Positions 43,097-51,714 of a stretch of DNA of 64,000 nucleotides are shown one piece after another (within the stretch, counting starts at the first letter, position 1; the number at the start of each line of letters is the position of its first letter). The notes below the pieces were generated by a model that did not search any database, was not told where the DNA came from, and was given only the letters and a program-made list of their open reading frames with translations. Source of the stretch: Pontibacter sp. HSC-36F09 (GTDB taxonomy: Bacteria; Bacteroidota; Bacteroidia; Cytophagales; Hymenobacteraceae). The DNA is taken from assembly GCF_024171605.1 (NCBI RefSeq), contig NZ_JALKAA010000004.1, forward strand, positions 248,001-312,000. The letters are read 5' to 3'. Made by a program: the position numbers and the translations under genes.

Positions 43097-43658
43097 GTAA
43101 GGTTAGCAAATAAGCTTGTATGCGCTCAACATTTAGGATACTACAGCCGGGTGTGCTCTGGATGGCTGCCAGCGGCATAGTGGAAATTTCCGCTTCGCCG
43201 GGGTGCTGCACGATGGCGGTGCCCCGTTGGTCAAATATATACTTTAATCCTGAACTTCCATCCTTGCTGGCGCCACTAAGTAATATCCCCACCGTATTTT
43301 TCCCGAAAACATCGGCTGCGCTGGTAAAAGTCACGTCGATAGAAGGGCGCGAGTAGTTCTCCAACTCTGAATCGTCAAGCGAGAAGGTATGGTCTTTTTC
43401 GAGCAGCACATGGTAGTTGGCTGGGGCAATGTAGACGTGGCCAGCCTCCAATGGGGCTTTATCATCAATTTCCACCGCTTTCAGCGCCAGCTTTTTTTCG
43501 TAGAGTTCCTGCAGATTGCCCTCATAATTGCGCAAACGGTGCAGCACCAGCACGATGGGAATGCTGTAGTCGGCAGGGAGGGCCTGCAGTATTTTCATTG
43601 ACGCCTGTATGCCGCCCCAGGATCCACCAATTACGATCAGTCTGGATGTGTCGTGCAT
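43086..43658 (-). CDS. cheB: Stand-alone CheB-type methylesterase
   Basis: A 190-residue protein with only the methylesterase domain and no receiver. Catalytic residues: Ser in IGGSWGGIQA (about 13), His in VLVLHRLRN (about 42) and Asp in LSGASKDGSSGL (about 133). Enzymes of this type remove methyl groups from, or deamidate, glutamate and glutamine residues of chemoreceptors. There is no chemoreceptor gene in the window. It shares 1 base with the CheR gene and overlaps the receiver-kinase gene by 11, so the unit is translationally coupled. The partner protein may be the hybrid kinase itself. Confidence 0.92.
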   Translation of the reverse strand: MHDTSRLIVIGGSWGGIQASMKILQALPADYSIPIVLVLHRLRNYEGNLQELYEKKLALKAVEIDDKAPLEAGHVYIAPANYHVLLEKDHTFSLDDSELENYSRPSIDVTFTSAADVFGKNTVGILLSGASKDGSSGLKYIFDQRGTAIVQHPGEAEISTMPLAAIQSTPGCSILNVERIQAYLLTLHGH

Positions 43659-44488
43659 CAGGAGTTTTTACGGTAAATACGGTTGTTTTTGTCTACGAAG
43701 TCATACCTGTTGCTGATGTCTGACATGGCCAGTGTTTCTTTTTTGCCCAATGCCAGGTAGCCCAGACTTACCAGACTCTCGTCGAAAAGCTGGTAAACGC
43801 GCTCCTGCAGTGTCCGGTTAAAGTAGATCAGCACGTTACGGCACACGATCAGGTGAAATTCGTTGAACGAGCTGTCGGTAGCCAGGTTGTGCGGGTAAAA
43901 CACCACATTCCTGACCAGCGACGAGTTGAACTTCACGCTGCCGTAGTTACTGGTATAGTATTCTGCAAAATCTCGCTTACCGCCCGCTGCATAGTACGCT
44001 GCGGTATAGGCCGTCATGTTTGTAGCAGAGAAGATGCCGTCCTTCGCCTGCCGCAATACCTTCTGGTTGATGTCGGTAGCGTAGATCTTGGTGCGACCCA
44101 GCAGCCCTTCTTCCTCCAGCAGGATTGCCAGCGAGAAGAGCTCCTCGCCGGTAGAGCAGCCCGCGTCCCATACCTTGATGAACGGGTAGGTAGACAGGAT
44201 CGGCAGCACGTTCTCGCGCAGCGACTTGTAAAACGTAGGGTCGCGGAACATCTCGGTCACGTTCACGGTAATCTCCTGTAGGAAATTCTCGAAGAAGAAA
44301 CTGTCCGTGAACAAAAACTTGCGCAGGTCTCCGATGCTCTGCAGGTGCTTCTGCCCCAGAAAGCGCTTGATGCGGCGGTACACCGAGGCCCGGGCATAGC
44401 CGCTGAAATCGTAACCGTAAGCTGTGTGTATTTCCTTGATGAGCGCCTCTACCTCCAGCTCAAACAAATCATCCTGCTCAGGCTTCAT
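43658..44488 (-). CDS. cheR: CheR-type protein-glutamate O-methyltransferase
   Basis: A 276-residue methyltransferase. An N-terminal helical domain (about residues 5-75; GYDFSGYARASVYRRIKRF) precedes the SAM-binding domain with WDAGCSTGEELFSLAI, IYATDINQKVL and LIVCRNVLIYFN. All fit CheR. It would methylate Glu side chains on a receptor or kinase. It overlaps the hybrid kinase gene by 11 bases and the CheB gene by 1. The C-terminal end is short, without TPR units or a beta-clip extension. Confidence 0.94.
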   Translation of the reverse strand: MKPEQDDLFELEVEALIKEIHTAYGYDFSGYARASVYRRIKRFLGQKHLQSIGDLRKFLFTDSFFFENFLQEITVNVTEMFRDPTFYKSLRENVLPILSTYPFIKVWDAGCSTGEELFSLAILLEEEGLLGRTKIYATDINQKVLRQAKDGIFSATNMTAYTAAYYAAGGKRDFAEYYTSNYGSVKFNSSLVRNVVFYPHNLATDSSFNEFHLIVCRNVLIYFNRTLQERVYQLFDESLVSLGYLALGKKETLAMSDISNRYDFVDKNNRIYRKNS

Positions 44489-47400
44489 ACAACCAAACCC
44501 GCATCAGGGTAAGCAATTTATCGGTATCTACTGGTTTCGGAATATAGTCAGAAGCCCCGGCTTCAATGCATTTTTCTCTGTCTTCTTTCATGGCCTTGGC
44601 GGTGAGTGAAATGATCGGCAGTTGCTTAAAACGTAAATCCGACCGGATTCGTTTTGTCGCTTCTATACCGTCCATTTCCGGCATCATCACATCCATCAGC
44701 ACCATGTCTATACCTGCTTCGGTGTCAAGTTTTTCAAGGGCCTCCTTGCCATCATAGGCAGCTATTACCTGCATGCCGTGGAGCTCCAGCAGACTGCTCA
44801 GCGAGTAGATGTTGCGCACATCGTCGTCTACCACCAGTATCTTTTTGCCGCGCAGCACTTCCTCGGGCACGTGCAGCTTCATCTTGAACTCGTTGCCCGG
44901 CGGCAGCTTCTGGTTGACCTTGTGCAGGAAGAGCTGCACCTCGTCGAGCAAGCGCAGGTATGAGTACTCGTTTTTGATGATGATCGTGTTAGCGAACTCC
45001 TTCAACTTCGTCTCTTCTTCCTCGCTCAGGTCTTTGCCGGAGTAAATGATGATCGGAATGTCGCCGAGCTTGGTCTGCGACTTGATGCGCTTCATCCAAT
45101 CATAGCCTTTCATACCCGGTAGGTTCAGGTCAAGGATGATGCAGTCTACTTTTTGCTTGGCCAGCACTTTTTCGGCTTCTTCTGCGGAGTAGGCGGAGGT
45201 TGACTTGAGTCCGTGTGCCAGCAGCAGTTCGGCCACGGCTTTGTTCTCAATATCATTGTCCTCCACGATCAGGATGTTCTCGATGTTCGCGCCCGACTTG
45301 TTCACGATAGAGCCAAAGGCCTTGTTCAGCATTTCGAGTGTTACTGGTTTTGGCAGGTACTCTTCGTTTTCAGCGTGCTCCCCGATCACCTCTTTGTCGT
45401 AGGCCGACATGACATGCACGTTGATATTGCGGAGGTTCTTGTCTTCACGCACTTTTTTGAGCACGTCCCAACCCGACATGTCGGGTAGCTGGATGTCGAG
45501 GAGCATGGCGTCGGGCTTGTGCTGCAAGGCCATGCGCAGGCCGTCGCGACCCGTAAAAGCCTGGTGCACCCTAAAGTTTTTGGCCTTGGCGAAGTCAGCT
45601 AGGATGTCGCTGAAGCCCTTGTCGTCTTCCACGATCAGCACACAGATATCTTTTTTGTCCTGGCGCTCCATGTTTAGGAAAACCTGCCCCATGCTCTGGC
45701 TCTTTTGTTGCGCCGATGATGGACCAGCAACTGCGGCAGGACGAGACGCTGAATTATGGGCAGGAGACTGTCGCTGCGCAGGTATAGCCGAGCCATTTAC
45801 TGCGCCGAATGGCACACGCGGCAGGTATAGCGTGAAGGTGCTGCCCTTGCCCGGCTCACTCTCAAGCATCAGTTCGCCGCCCAGCAAAGTAGCGAGCTCT
45901 TTGCTGATCGTAAGTCCCAGACCCGTGCCACCGTACTTGCGGGTAGTGGAGGTGTCGGCTTGCTGGAAGGCTTCGAACACCATCTCCTGCTTGTCCTGTG
46001 CTATACCTATACCTGTGTCGCGCACGGCAAAGGCGACCACATCCTGGGCTTCGCGCAGCTGCTCCGATCTGAAAGCGGGACGCTGCGTAACCAGGTATAC
46101 CTGGAACTCTACTTCGCCGCCCTCGTCGGTAAACTTGATGGCATTGCCGATGAAGTTCTTCAGGATCTGCTCCAATCGGAAACGGTCGGTCACGATGCTG
46201 TCGAATGCACCTGCTATGTGGCGCTCTTTGAAGTTGATCTGCTTTTTGGCAGCCAGTTCCCTAAACATCGGCCTCATTGAAATGTCGGACAGTTGCAGCT
46301 CCTCCGTCTCCAGCTTCACCATACCTGACTCGATCTTAGAAAGGTCCAGTATCTCGTTGATCAGCCGCAGCAGGTCGTTGCCAGACTTGTGGATGATGTG
46401 GGCATGGTCGATCTGTTTGGTGGACAGCGTATTCTCAGCGTTGTCGGCCAGCAGACGTGAAAGGATAAGGATACTGTTGAGCGGGGTGCGCAGCTCGTGG
46501 CTCATGTTGGCCAGGAAGTCGCTTTTGTACTTGCTCACGGTTTCGACCTGCTGTATTTTCAGTTCGATCGCTTCGCGGGCATCCTCCAGGGCCTTGTTCT
46601 TGGCACCCAGTGCCTCGTACTGTTCTTCCAGCAGTTGTGCTTTTTCTTCGAGCTCGGCGTTCTTTTCCTGCAGTTCTTCCTGGTTCACGCGCAGTTCTTC
46701 TTCCGATGCCTTCAGCTCGGCATTAAGCTGACGCAGTTCCTCCTGTTGGGTCTCCAATTCCTCGGCCTGGTTCTGTGTTTCGTAGAGCAGTTCCTGGGTA
46801 TGCAGGTGGGCCTGCAGGGTATGGATGAGGACTGAAATGCGTTCGGAGGCGGAGTCGAGCAGGCGGCGCTGCACCTCGGTGTAAGGCGTGCGGGAAGCCA
46901 GTTCCAGGGCCCCAACGATGGTGTTGCCAAAATAGAGCGGCATGATGATGACCGTGGCCGGTTCAATATCAGTAAGACCGGTGCGGATGCGCAGGTATTC
47001 TTCCTGCACGCCTTCGAGCACTTTTACCTTGCGTTCCTGCACCGTCTGACCTACTGTACCGGTTCCAACTTCAAACACAGGCAGCTGCGCTTTGCTCTTT
47101 TGCAAACCATAGCTGGCGGCAGGTTCTAGTTTGCCCGCGTTGTTGTGCAGGTATAGCACACCCGCTTCGGAGTCGGTGTAGTTGCAGAGGTAGGAGAGGG
47201 CGTGTTTGGACACGTTGTCGAGTGTGGACTCGCCCCCGATCAGATTGCTGAGTTCGGCCACGCCGGTCAGCACCCAGTTGCGGTTGGCATTCTCGGTGGT
47301 GTAGGAGTGCAGGTTTTCCTTCATGGTGCGGATGGACAGGCTGAGCGTGTCTGCCTCGCTCTGTGGCTCCACATCCATATCGTAGCGGCCCTGGCCAATG

Positions 47401-48536
47401 GCTTTGGTCACCTCCGAGAGCATCACCGTTTTCTTGACCACCCCTCTGAAAGAAGAAGCTACACTGCCAATCTCGTCGGTGCTGTTAATGTCGATCTGCA
47501 CGTCGGTGGCACCCAAGCGGATGCGGTCAGCAGCATTTTTGAGGCTGGCAAGGGAGCCGGAGATCAGACTGATGATGTAATAAGACAGGAAGCCAACCAG
47601 CAGCAGGATAGCCGCCAGGCTGGCAAACAGTATCTGCAGGTAGCGTTCTTTGCTTATGGTCTCGGCTTCAACTCCTGCTCTGATCTGGTCTATCAGGGTT
47701 ACCTCCGCTTTGCGCAGGGCCTCGATGTTATTGGTGAAAAGGGTATAGACTTTGAGAGGCTGAAACCTGTTTAAGTCTGTTTCGGGATTCTCCTGAAATG
47801 TTTTCAGAATGGCGTCGCCGCGCTTGTACTCGTCCGATACCACGATTTGCTGCACCACGTTGACCGCGTCTTTCTCGCCATAACGGTAAAACTCCCCAAG
47901 GGCAGCAGAATGTGCGGTGTACTGCGCCATCAGTTGCGCATAATCCTGGTATGAGAAAATCCCTTCCTGCAGAGATTTCATGAGCAAGCTACGCATGCGG
48001 GCAAGGTGTATCTTTGCTTCCGATAGACTCTTGAAACTGATCAACTGCTTGCTGATTTCAGAATTGTTAATGCCGATGGCGCTGGCATCCATGCGGTTGA
48101 GCATGCTGAAAATAAAATCTGAAGAATAGCGCCGGAAATCCTCTGGGTCTAGTTTGCCCTTATCGAGTTCGCTACGGTATTTTTTGAGGTCATCGAGCAT
48201 GCTGAGGGCCGGAAAAGTCCGGTTGGTCTCGCTCAGGAAATTGGTCAACTCCAGTCCGGCTGCATCCGTCAAACCGCGTTGGGCGCGGGCATCCAACATA
48301 AAGGCGGAGTCGCCGGCAGAGGCGGCCAGGATACGGGCCCTTTCCCGCTGGAAGGCATGCACCAGATCAGAGATTTTTTCTGACTCGTTTAGCTGCACCA
48401 CTTCATTTTTCAGCTTCTCGTTGTCTTCGAGCTCACGCTGCACGGTGGTGGCCACAAAATAAACGAGCGGGAAAAGGAGCAGGGCCAGCAGGAGAAGGAG
48501 TTTATCCCTGATCTTCAGGTTTTTGATGATGTTCAT
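44478..48536 (-). CDS. Large membrane hybrid histidine kinase with three receivers
   Basis: A 1352-residue signalling hub. In order: a membrane helix (about residues 12-30); a periplasmic helical region with LVHAFQRERARILAAS, like the nitrate/nitrite-sensing (NIT) domain (about 40-300); a second helix (about 305-328); HAMP (about 330-385); a GAF domain (about 430-580); a long Glu/Gln/Leu coiled coil (about 585-665); an H-box with SHELRTPLN (about residue 678); ATPase domain to about 920; three receiver domains (about 985-1100, 1115-1230, 1235-1350) with LLDIQLPDMSGW, ILDLNLPGMKGY and LMDVMMPEMDGI. First gene of the leftward unit followed by cheR, cheB and a receiver-kinase. NIT assignment is tentative. 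Confidence 0.93.
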   Translation of the reverse strand: MNIIKNLKIRDKLLLLLALLLFPLVYFVATTVQRELEDNEKLKNEVVQLNESEKISDLVHAFQRERARILAASAGDSAFMLDARAQRGLTDAAGLELTNFLSETNRTFPALSMLDDLKKYRSELDKGKLDPEDFRRYSSDFIFSMLNRMDASAIGINNSEISKQLISFKSLSEAKIHLARMRSLLMKSLQEGIFSYQDYAQLMAQYTAHSAALGEFYRYGEKDAVNVVQQIVVSDEYKRGDAILKTFQENPETDLNRFQPLKVYTLFTNNIEALRKAEVTLIDQIRAGVEAETISKERYLQILFASLAAILLLVGFLSYYIISLISGSLASLKNAADRIRLGATDVQIDINSTDEIGSVASSFRGVVKKTVMLSEVTKAIGQGRYDMDVEPQSEADTLSLSIRTMKENLHSYTTENANRNWVLTGVAELSNLIGGESTLDNVSKHALSYLCNYTDSEAGVLYLHNNAGKLEPAASYGLQKSKAQLPVFEVGTGTVGQTVQERKVKVLEGVQEEYLRIRTGLTDIEPATVIIMPLYFGNTIVGALELASRTPYTEVQRRLLDSASERISVLIHTLQAHLHTQELLYETQNQAEELETQQEELRQLNAELKASEEELRVNQEELQEKNAELEEKAQLLEEQYEALGAKNKALEDAREAIELKIQQVETVSKYKSDFLANMSHELRTPLNSILILSRLLADNAENTLSTKQIDHAHIIHKSGNDLLRLINEILDLSKIESGMVKLETEELQLSDISMRPMFRELAAKKQINFKERHIAGAFDSIVTDRFRLEQILKNFIGNAIKFTDEGGEVEFQVYLVTQRPAFRSEQLREAQDVVAFAVRDTGIGIAQDKQEMVFEAFQQADTSTTRKYGGTGLGLTISKELATLLGGELMLESEPGKGSTFTLYLPRVPFGAVNGSAIPAQRQSPAHNSASRPAAVAGPSSAQQKSQSMGQVFLNMERQDKKDICVLIVEDDKGFSDILADFAKAKNFRVHQAFTGRDGLRMALQHKPDAMLLDIQLPDMSGWDVLKKVREDKNLRNINVHVMSAYDKEVIGEHAENEEYLPKPVTLEMLNKAFGSIVNKSGANIENILIVEDNDIENKAVAELLLAHGLKSTSAYSAEEAEKVLAKQKVDCIILDLNLPGMKGYDWMKRIKSQTKLGDIPIIIYSGKDLSEEEETKLKEFANTIIIKNEYSYLRLLDEVQLFLHKVNQKLPPGNEFKMKLHVPEEVLRGKKILVVDDDVRNIYSLSSLLELHGMQVIAAYDGKEALEKLDTEAGIDMVLMDVMMPEMDGIEATKRIRSDLRFKQLPIISLTAKAMKEDREKCIEAGASDYIPKPVDTDKLLTLMRVWLYEA

Positions 48537-48730
48537 CGAGCGTGCGTTGGTTTAAGCAAGGGTGAATAGGAACCTGTTGAATATGCAAGTTAGGAAAACA
48601 TAAGGAATTCTGGGATACGGGTATAGGAAAAGCCCGGGCAGGTTGCCATCGTCTTTCCCTAGGTCGTGAACCGGCTTGGGAAAGCCGATGTGCTGTGGAA
48701 TCTTTTTTATCAAATTTTAATAAATATTTA

Positions 48731-48761
48731 TTGTTTTACGATAAATAATTTTTTACTTTCG
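48731..48761 (+). promoter_or_regulatory. Candidate promoter of the DUF2975/HTH pair
   Basis: In a very AT-rich leader, a TATTG element ends at 48733 and, 20 bases on, TACTTTCG (48754-48761) matches TAnnTTTG with one change. The spacing fits the Bacteroidota -33/-7 arrangement. It lies about 22 bases before the ATG at 48783. Confidence 0.45.
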
Positions 48762-48782
48762 ATCTATCTAAATGATAAAACT

Positions 48783-49319
48783 ATGAAAACACCAGGCAAA
48801 ACCAGAACTGAGCAGATTCTCCGGGTGATGTACGTACTGTCGTGGATCGCGTTCATTGGCCTGCTGGTAAAAACAGGCGCCATTATGACTTCCTTTGGTG
48901 TGAGTTTGTACAATCCGGAAGCTTCACACAATCTATATAAAGGTTTGAGTCTGTATGATCTGCGGGAGCACAGTTTCTGGTACTACACGCAGGTTGTTTC
49001 CCTGATGATTGCCTTTTCGGGCCTGAAAGCCTATATTTTTTATTTGGTGATCCAAGCCTTGTCGAAAGTGAACTTGACAAACCCTTTCACTATGGAAGTG
49101 GCAGTCCTGCTGGAAAAGATCAGTTATGTGCTGATCGGCATTTGGGCAGTGGCGCTGCTATATAACGCACAGACGGAGTGGTTTGCCAAAAGGCAAATAA
49201 TAAACCTGGATCACTGGTCAACCGAAGGCTTCTTTTTAATGGCGGGACTGGTATTCATTATCTCCCAGATATTTAAACGCGGGGTGGAGATTCAGGCTGA
49301 AAACGAACTAACTGTATAA
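48783..49319 (+). CDS. DUF2975 membrane protein
   Basis: A 178-residue protein with four membrane helices (about residues 12-35, 70-95, 105-125, 145-165), matching DUF2975. The frame is open to an ATG at 48666, but those residues translate the AT-rich promoter region, so the ATG at 48783 (MKTPGKTRTEQILRVMY) is used. The family is nearly always next to a small XRE-type regulator, as here (3 bases between the genes). Together they are thought to form a membrane-linked regulatory pair; the signal is unknown. Confidence 0.88.
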   Translation: MKTPGKTRTEQILRVMYVLSWIAFIGLLVKTGAIMTSFGVSLYNPEASHNLYKGLSLYDLREHSFWYYTQVVSLMIAFSGLKAYIFYLVIQALSKVNLTNPFTMEVAVLLEKISYVLIGIWAVALLYNAQTEWFAKRQIINLDHWSTEGFFLMAGLVFIISQIFKRGVEIQAENELTV

Positions 49320-49322
49320 GAC

Positions 49323-49544
49323 ATGCCAATAATTGTGAACCTGGACGTGATGATGGCCAAGCGAAAAATGTCTTTGAACGAACTCTCAGAAAAGGTGGAT
49401 ATCACGCTGGCCAACCTGTCTATACTCAAAACCGGAAAAGCCAAAGCAATTCGTTTCAGCACCCTCGAAGCCATCTGCAAAGCACTCGACTGCCAACCCG
49501 GCGACTTGCTGGCTTATGGCGCAGATGAACATACAAGTTCTTAA
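49323..49544 (+). CDS. Small XRE/Cro-type helix-turn-helix regulator
   Basis: A 73-residue DNA-binding protein, almost wholly one HTH domain: MSLNELSEKVDITLANLSILKTGK supplies helices 2 and 3, and IRFSTLEAICKALDCQPGDLLAY is the family's C-terminal end. It starts 3 bases after the DUF2975 stop. Members of this pair probably repress their own operon. The transcript ends near a cluster of four dispersed motif copies just downstream. Confidence 0.9.
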   Translation: MPIIVNLDVMMAKRKMSLNELSEKVDITLANLSILKTGKAKAIRFSTLEAICKALDCQPGDLLAYGADEHTSS

Positions 49545-49556
49545 AATAGAGAGGAA

Positions 49557-49592
49557 GCTATACCTGGCTATACCTATACCTGCAGGTATAGC
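49557..49592. repeat. Cluster of four dispersed motif copies with an 18-bp perfect palindrome
   Basis: After the HTH gene there are CTATACCT copies at 49558, 49568 and 49574 and one AGGTATAG at 49584. The last two form CTATACCTGCAGGTATAG (49574-49591), a perfect palindrome. No T-run follows, so it is not an ordinary terminator. It is the densest motif site in the window. Confidence 0.9.
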
Positions 49593-49637
49593 GCTATGTC
49601 CTGATCAGGTTTTTGATGAGAGTTGAAGGTCTGGTAT

Positions 49638-50036
49638 TTACCTGGTTCGCCTGATCATAAATCCGTTTTCCACCTTCTCGAATCCTACTTTGGGGTAATA
49701 CTCCATGGCGGCCGGAGCTGACAGAAGCAGCAGCATCGTTTGTTCTCCAATCATCTCCTTTGTCAAAGCAATCAACTGCCTGCCGATTCCTTCTTTCTGA
49801 TACTCCTTCCGAACGGCTAGATCTGACAAATAACAGGTATAGCAGAAGTCGGTCAGTGAGCGTGCTATACCTATCAGTTTCTCTCCATCCCAGGCCGACA
49901 CAACCAGGTTGGAGTTAGCATACATCCTCTCGATGCGCGCATGGTCTGCAGTCGGGCGGTTTATACCTGAGCTGTTGTACAGGTCGATGATGAGCTGCGT
50001 GTCTGGGGTGAAGTCTGATCGATAGGTGATTTCCAT
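49638..50036 (-). CDS. GNAT N-acetyltransferase
   Basis: A 132-residue acetyltransferase. The ATG at 50036 (MEITYRSDFTPDTQLIIDLY) is used; an upstream ATG at 50111 would overlap the neighbouring gene's end and adds unlike residues. The core strand CYLSDLAVRKEYQKEGIGRQLI holds the acetyl-CoA loop (EYQKEGIG), and AMEYYPKVGFEKVENGFMIRR is the usual C-terminus. Substrate unknown. It stands at the edge of the AT-rich stretch but still contains motif copies (49837, 49866, 49962), unlike the genes to its right. Confidence 0.9.
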   Translation of the reverse strand: MEITYRSDFTPDTQLIIDLYNSSGINRPTADHARIERMYANSNLVVSAWDGEKLIGIARSLTDFCYTCYLSDLAVRKEYQKEGIGRQLIALTKEMIGEQTMLLLLSAPAAMEYYPKVGFEKVENGFMIRRTR

Positions 50037-50076
50037 GGGGGAGGTTAGTAAACCTTGTTGGGAGTTCGTTTTCAGT

Positions 50077-50979
50077 CTAACAGCATTGTAAGCTAAACCA
50101 AGATTTGTCAAATTTTTGATTCAGTAAGTCGTCTTTCCTTATCCAAAAGTAAAGGCGTCCTACATCTCCCCACATCATTCCATTTTCTTCGTTACTGTCA
50201 ATTTGTAAAAGAAGTCGCCAGTTTTTTGCGTTTGGTTCAAGTTCTTTCGCTCTAGGATCGTTGTAGCCGGAAGGGTCACCACAATAAAGCCCATTTGTTA
50301 CAAGTTCGCACTCAAATTCCATATCATTTTGAATGTTGTCAGAGTAGCCTAAAAGTTTATTTAAATTTCCGTCATCATAAACTTCTTCCCAGAATTTGTC
50401 GTCTTCTCCATCTTCAAAATCATCATAAACTTCGTGTCCGTAAGAAGGCAAACTGATTTCAGATTTCACTTCAACTGAACAGGGTTTAAAGCAGGAATAT
50501 CCTGGCAAATCGTTAGGGAAATCATTTCTTCGTAATTCAGACAAATTGCCGTTCCAATAAATTACTTTGAATTTGTTTTTGTCTTTATAATCAAAGCCCC
50601 AAGCTTCTTGTTCTGCTGAATAAAAAAAATACAGCATGCCCGACTTTGGCAACAAATTGTCTTTATCAAATTTCGAAACTTCTGTCAGATTTATTTGAGC
50701 GATAAAGGATAGTGGTTTTGTGATCGTCTCTTGTTTTTTGCTGCTGAAAATCAGAAACTTTTTTTCTGTTGTTTCAATCGTGTTGGTTTCTGATACCCAG
50801 GCAATTTCGTTAGGTAAATCAGGATTACCACCAATTTTAGTTTGTCCTATACCTATAGTATTGTCGTCGGCTTCTGTTTGATAAAGTCTGATAGTGTTTC
50901 TCAATGATGGTTGCAACCTATCAAAATACTTTCCAAGTCCGTTTACATCGAGTCTTTGTTGTAGTTTTTCTAAGTTCAT
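50077..50979 (-). CDS. DUF1963 (YwqG-like) protein
   Basis: A 300-residue protein with the DUF1963 pattern: IGGNPDLPNEIAWV near residue 50, PLSFIAQINLTEV, GMLYFFYSAEQEAWGFD, and the end WRLLLQIDSN ... MMWGDVGRLYFWIRKDDL. It is cytosolic, and no catalytic role is known for the family. Base composition is visibly AT-richer than the core genes, with AAT/AAA codons common. It begins a low-motif, low-GC stretch ending near 52.4 kb, probably acquired. Related proteins are often found near toxin-immunity loci, but nothing here shows that. Confidence 0.88.
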   Translation of the reverse strand: MNLEKLQQRLDVNGLGKYFDRLQPSLRNTIRLYQTEADDNTIGIGQTKIGGNPDLPNEIAWVSETNTIETTEKKFLIFSSKKQETITKPLSFIAQINLTEVSKFDKDNLLPKSGMLYFFYSAEQEAWGFDYKDKNKFKVIYWNGNLSELRRNDFPNDLPGYSCFKPCSVEVKSEISLPSYGHEVYDDFEDGEDDKFWEEVYDDGNLNKLLGYSDNIQNDMEFECELVTNGLYCGDPSGYNDPRAKELEPNAKNWRLLLQIDSNEENGMMWGDVGRLYFWIRKDDLLNQKFDKSWFSLQCC

Positions 50980-51072
50980 TTCGGTGTCGCTATAAAATGA
51001 CTGCCTAACGGGCTCGTACAGCAGAAGCTCTTGTTATAATAAGGGTTAAGGCTTCCGTTGTTGACGGAAGTA

Positions 51073-51627
51073 CTATCTAATTATCACTACTCCATTATTA
51101 GCGGTGCTACCATAAATTTTTTGTGCTTCATCTGCAGAAAGTACCACTATGGATTTAACCTTAGAAAAATTTAGATTTATTAGCATACCCTCAACATTAG
51201 GTTTTAATATCTCACCATCGATGACATACATTAAGTTATCTCTGTCATCGGGCTCGTTTATTGTTTTATCATGATATTCTTTTGAAATACTTGAGAGTTT
51301 AGGTCTGTATTTACTGATCGCATATTTCTTAGTTATCAACAAGACAACGCCATTTTCTATATTATTCTTTATATTTTTTGGTACCTTTTTGTCTGATTTT
51401 TCATAGATAGTTATCTTGGCAATGTCATTGGGATCAATATTATTTAAAGCACTTTTATGTCCCACCTTTTCATAGTCTACAAAAAATACTGTTTCATCAG
51501 TTATTCTTTGTAAAACTTCTGTTTCATTCCACTTCTTCCCGTTAGTGGTTATTAAGCTGGATGAGCAACTTCCTAAGCAAAGCATGGAAGCGCAAGCGAA
51601 TATGATCTTGATTAAATTCATTTTCAA
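51073..51627 (-). CDS. Small lipoprotein with a TonB-plug-like sequence
   Basis: A 184-residue lipoprotein (MKMNLIKIIFACASMLCLGSC, Cys21). Two segments recall the plug domain of SusC/TonB-dependent receptors: INNIDPNDIAKITIYEKSDK with NGVVLLI, and YVIDGEILKP, followed by VLSADEAQKIYG ... NNGVVIIR at the very end. The last match is close to the plug ending 'IYGSRGANGVVLI'. No barrel follows, so it is a detached plug-like domain on a lipid anchor. AT-rich codons. Function unknown; it might bind a partner receptor or energiser. Confidence 0.75.
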   Translation of the reverse strand: MKMNLIKIIFACASMLCLGSCSSSLITTNGKKWNETEVLQRITDETVFFVDYEKVGHKSALNNIDPNDIAKITIYEKSDKKVPKNIKNNIENGVVLLITKKYAISKYRPKLSSISKEYHDKTINEPDDRDNLMYVIDGEILKPNVEGMLINLNFSKVKSIVVLSADEAQKIYGSTANNGVVIIR

Positions 51628-51714
51628 ATATTTATTTAGATTTTGTATGCTGTTACTACCAACGGACTGGGTTTTGCCATGGCGTAGCTATGGTAAAGGT
51701 GGGGTTATAAGACT

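Noticed and set aside
45409..46731. A 440-codon rightward open frame
   Set aside because: It is antisense to the hybrid kinase, and its Ser/Cys/Arg-rich composition is the usual shadow of a GC-rich gene.
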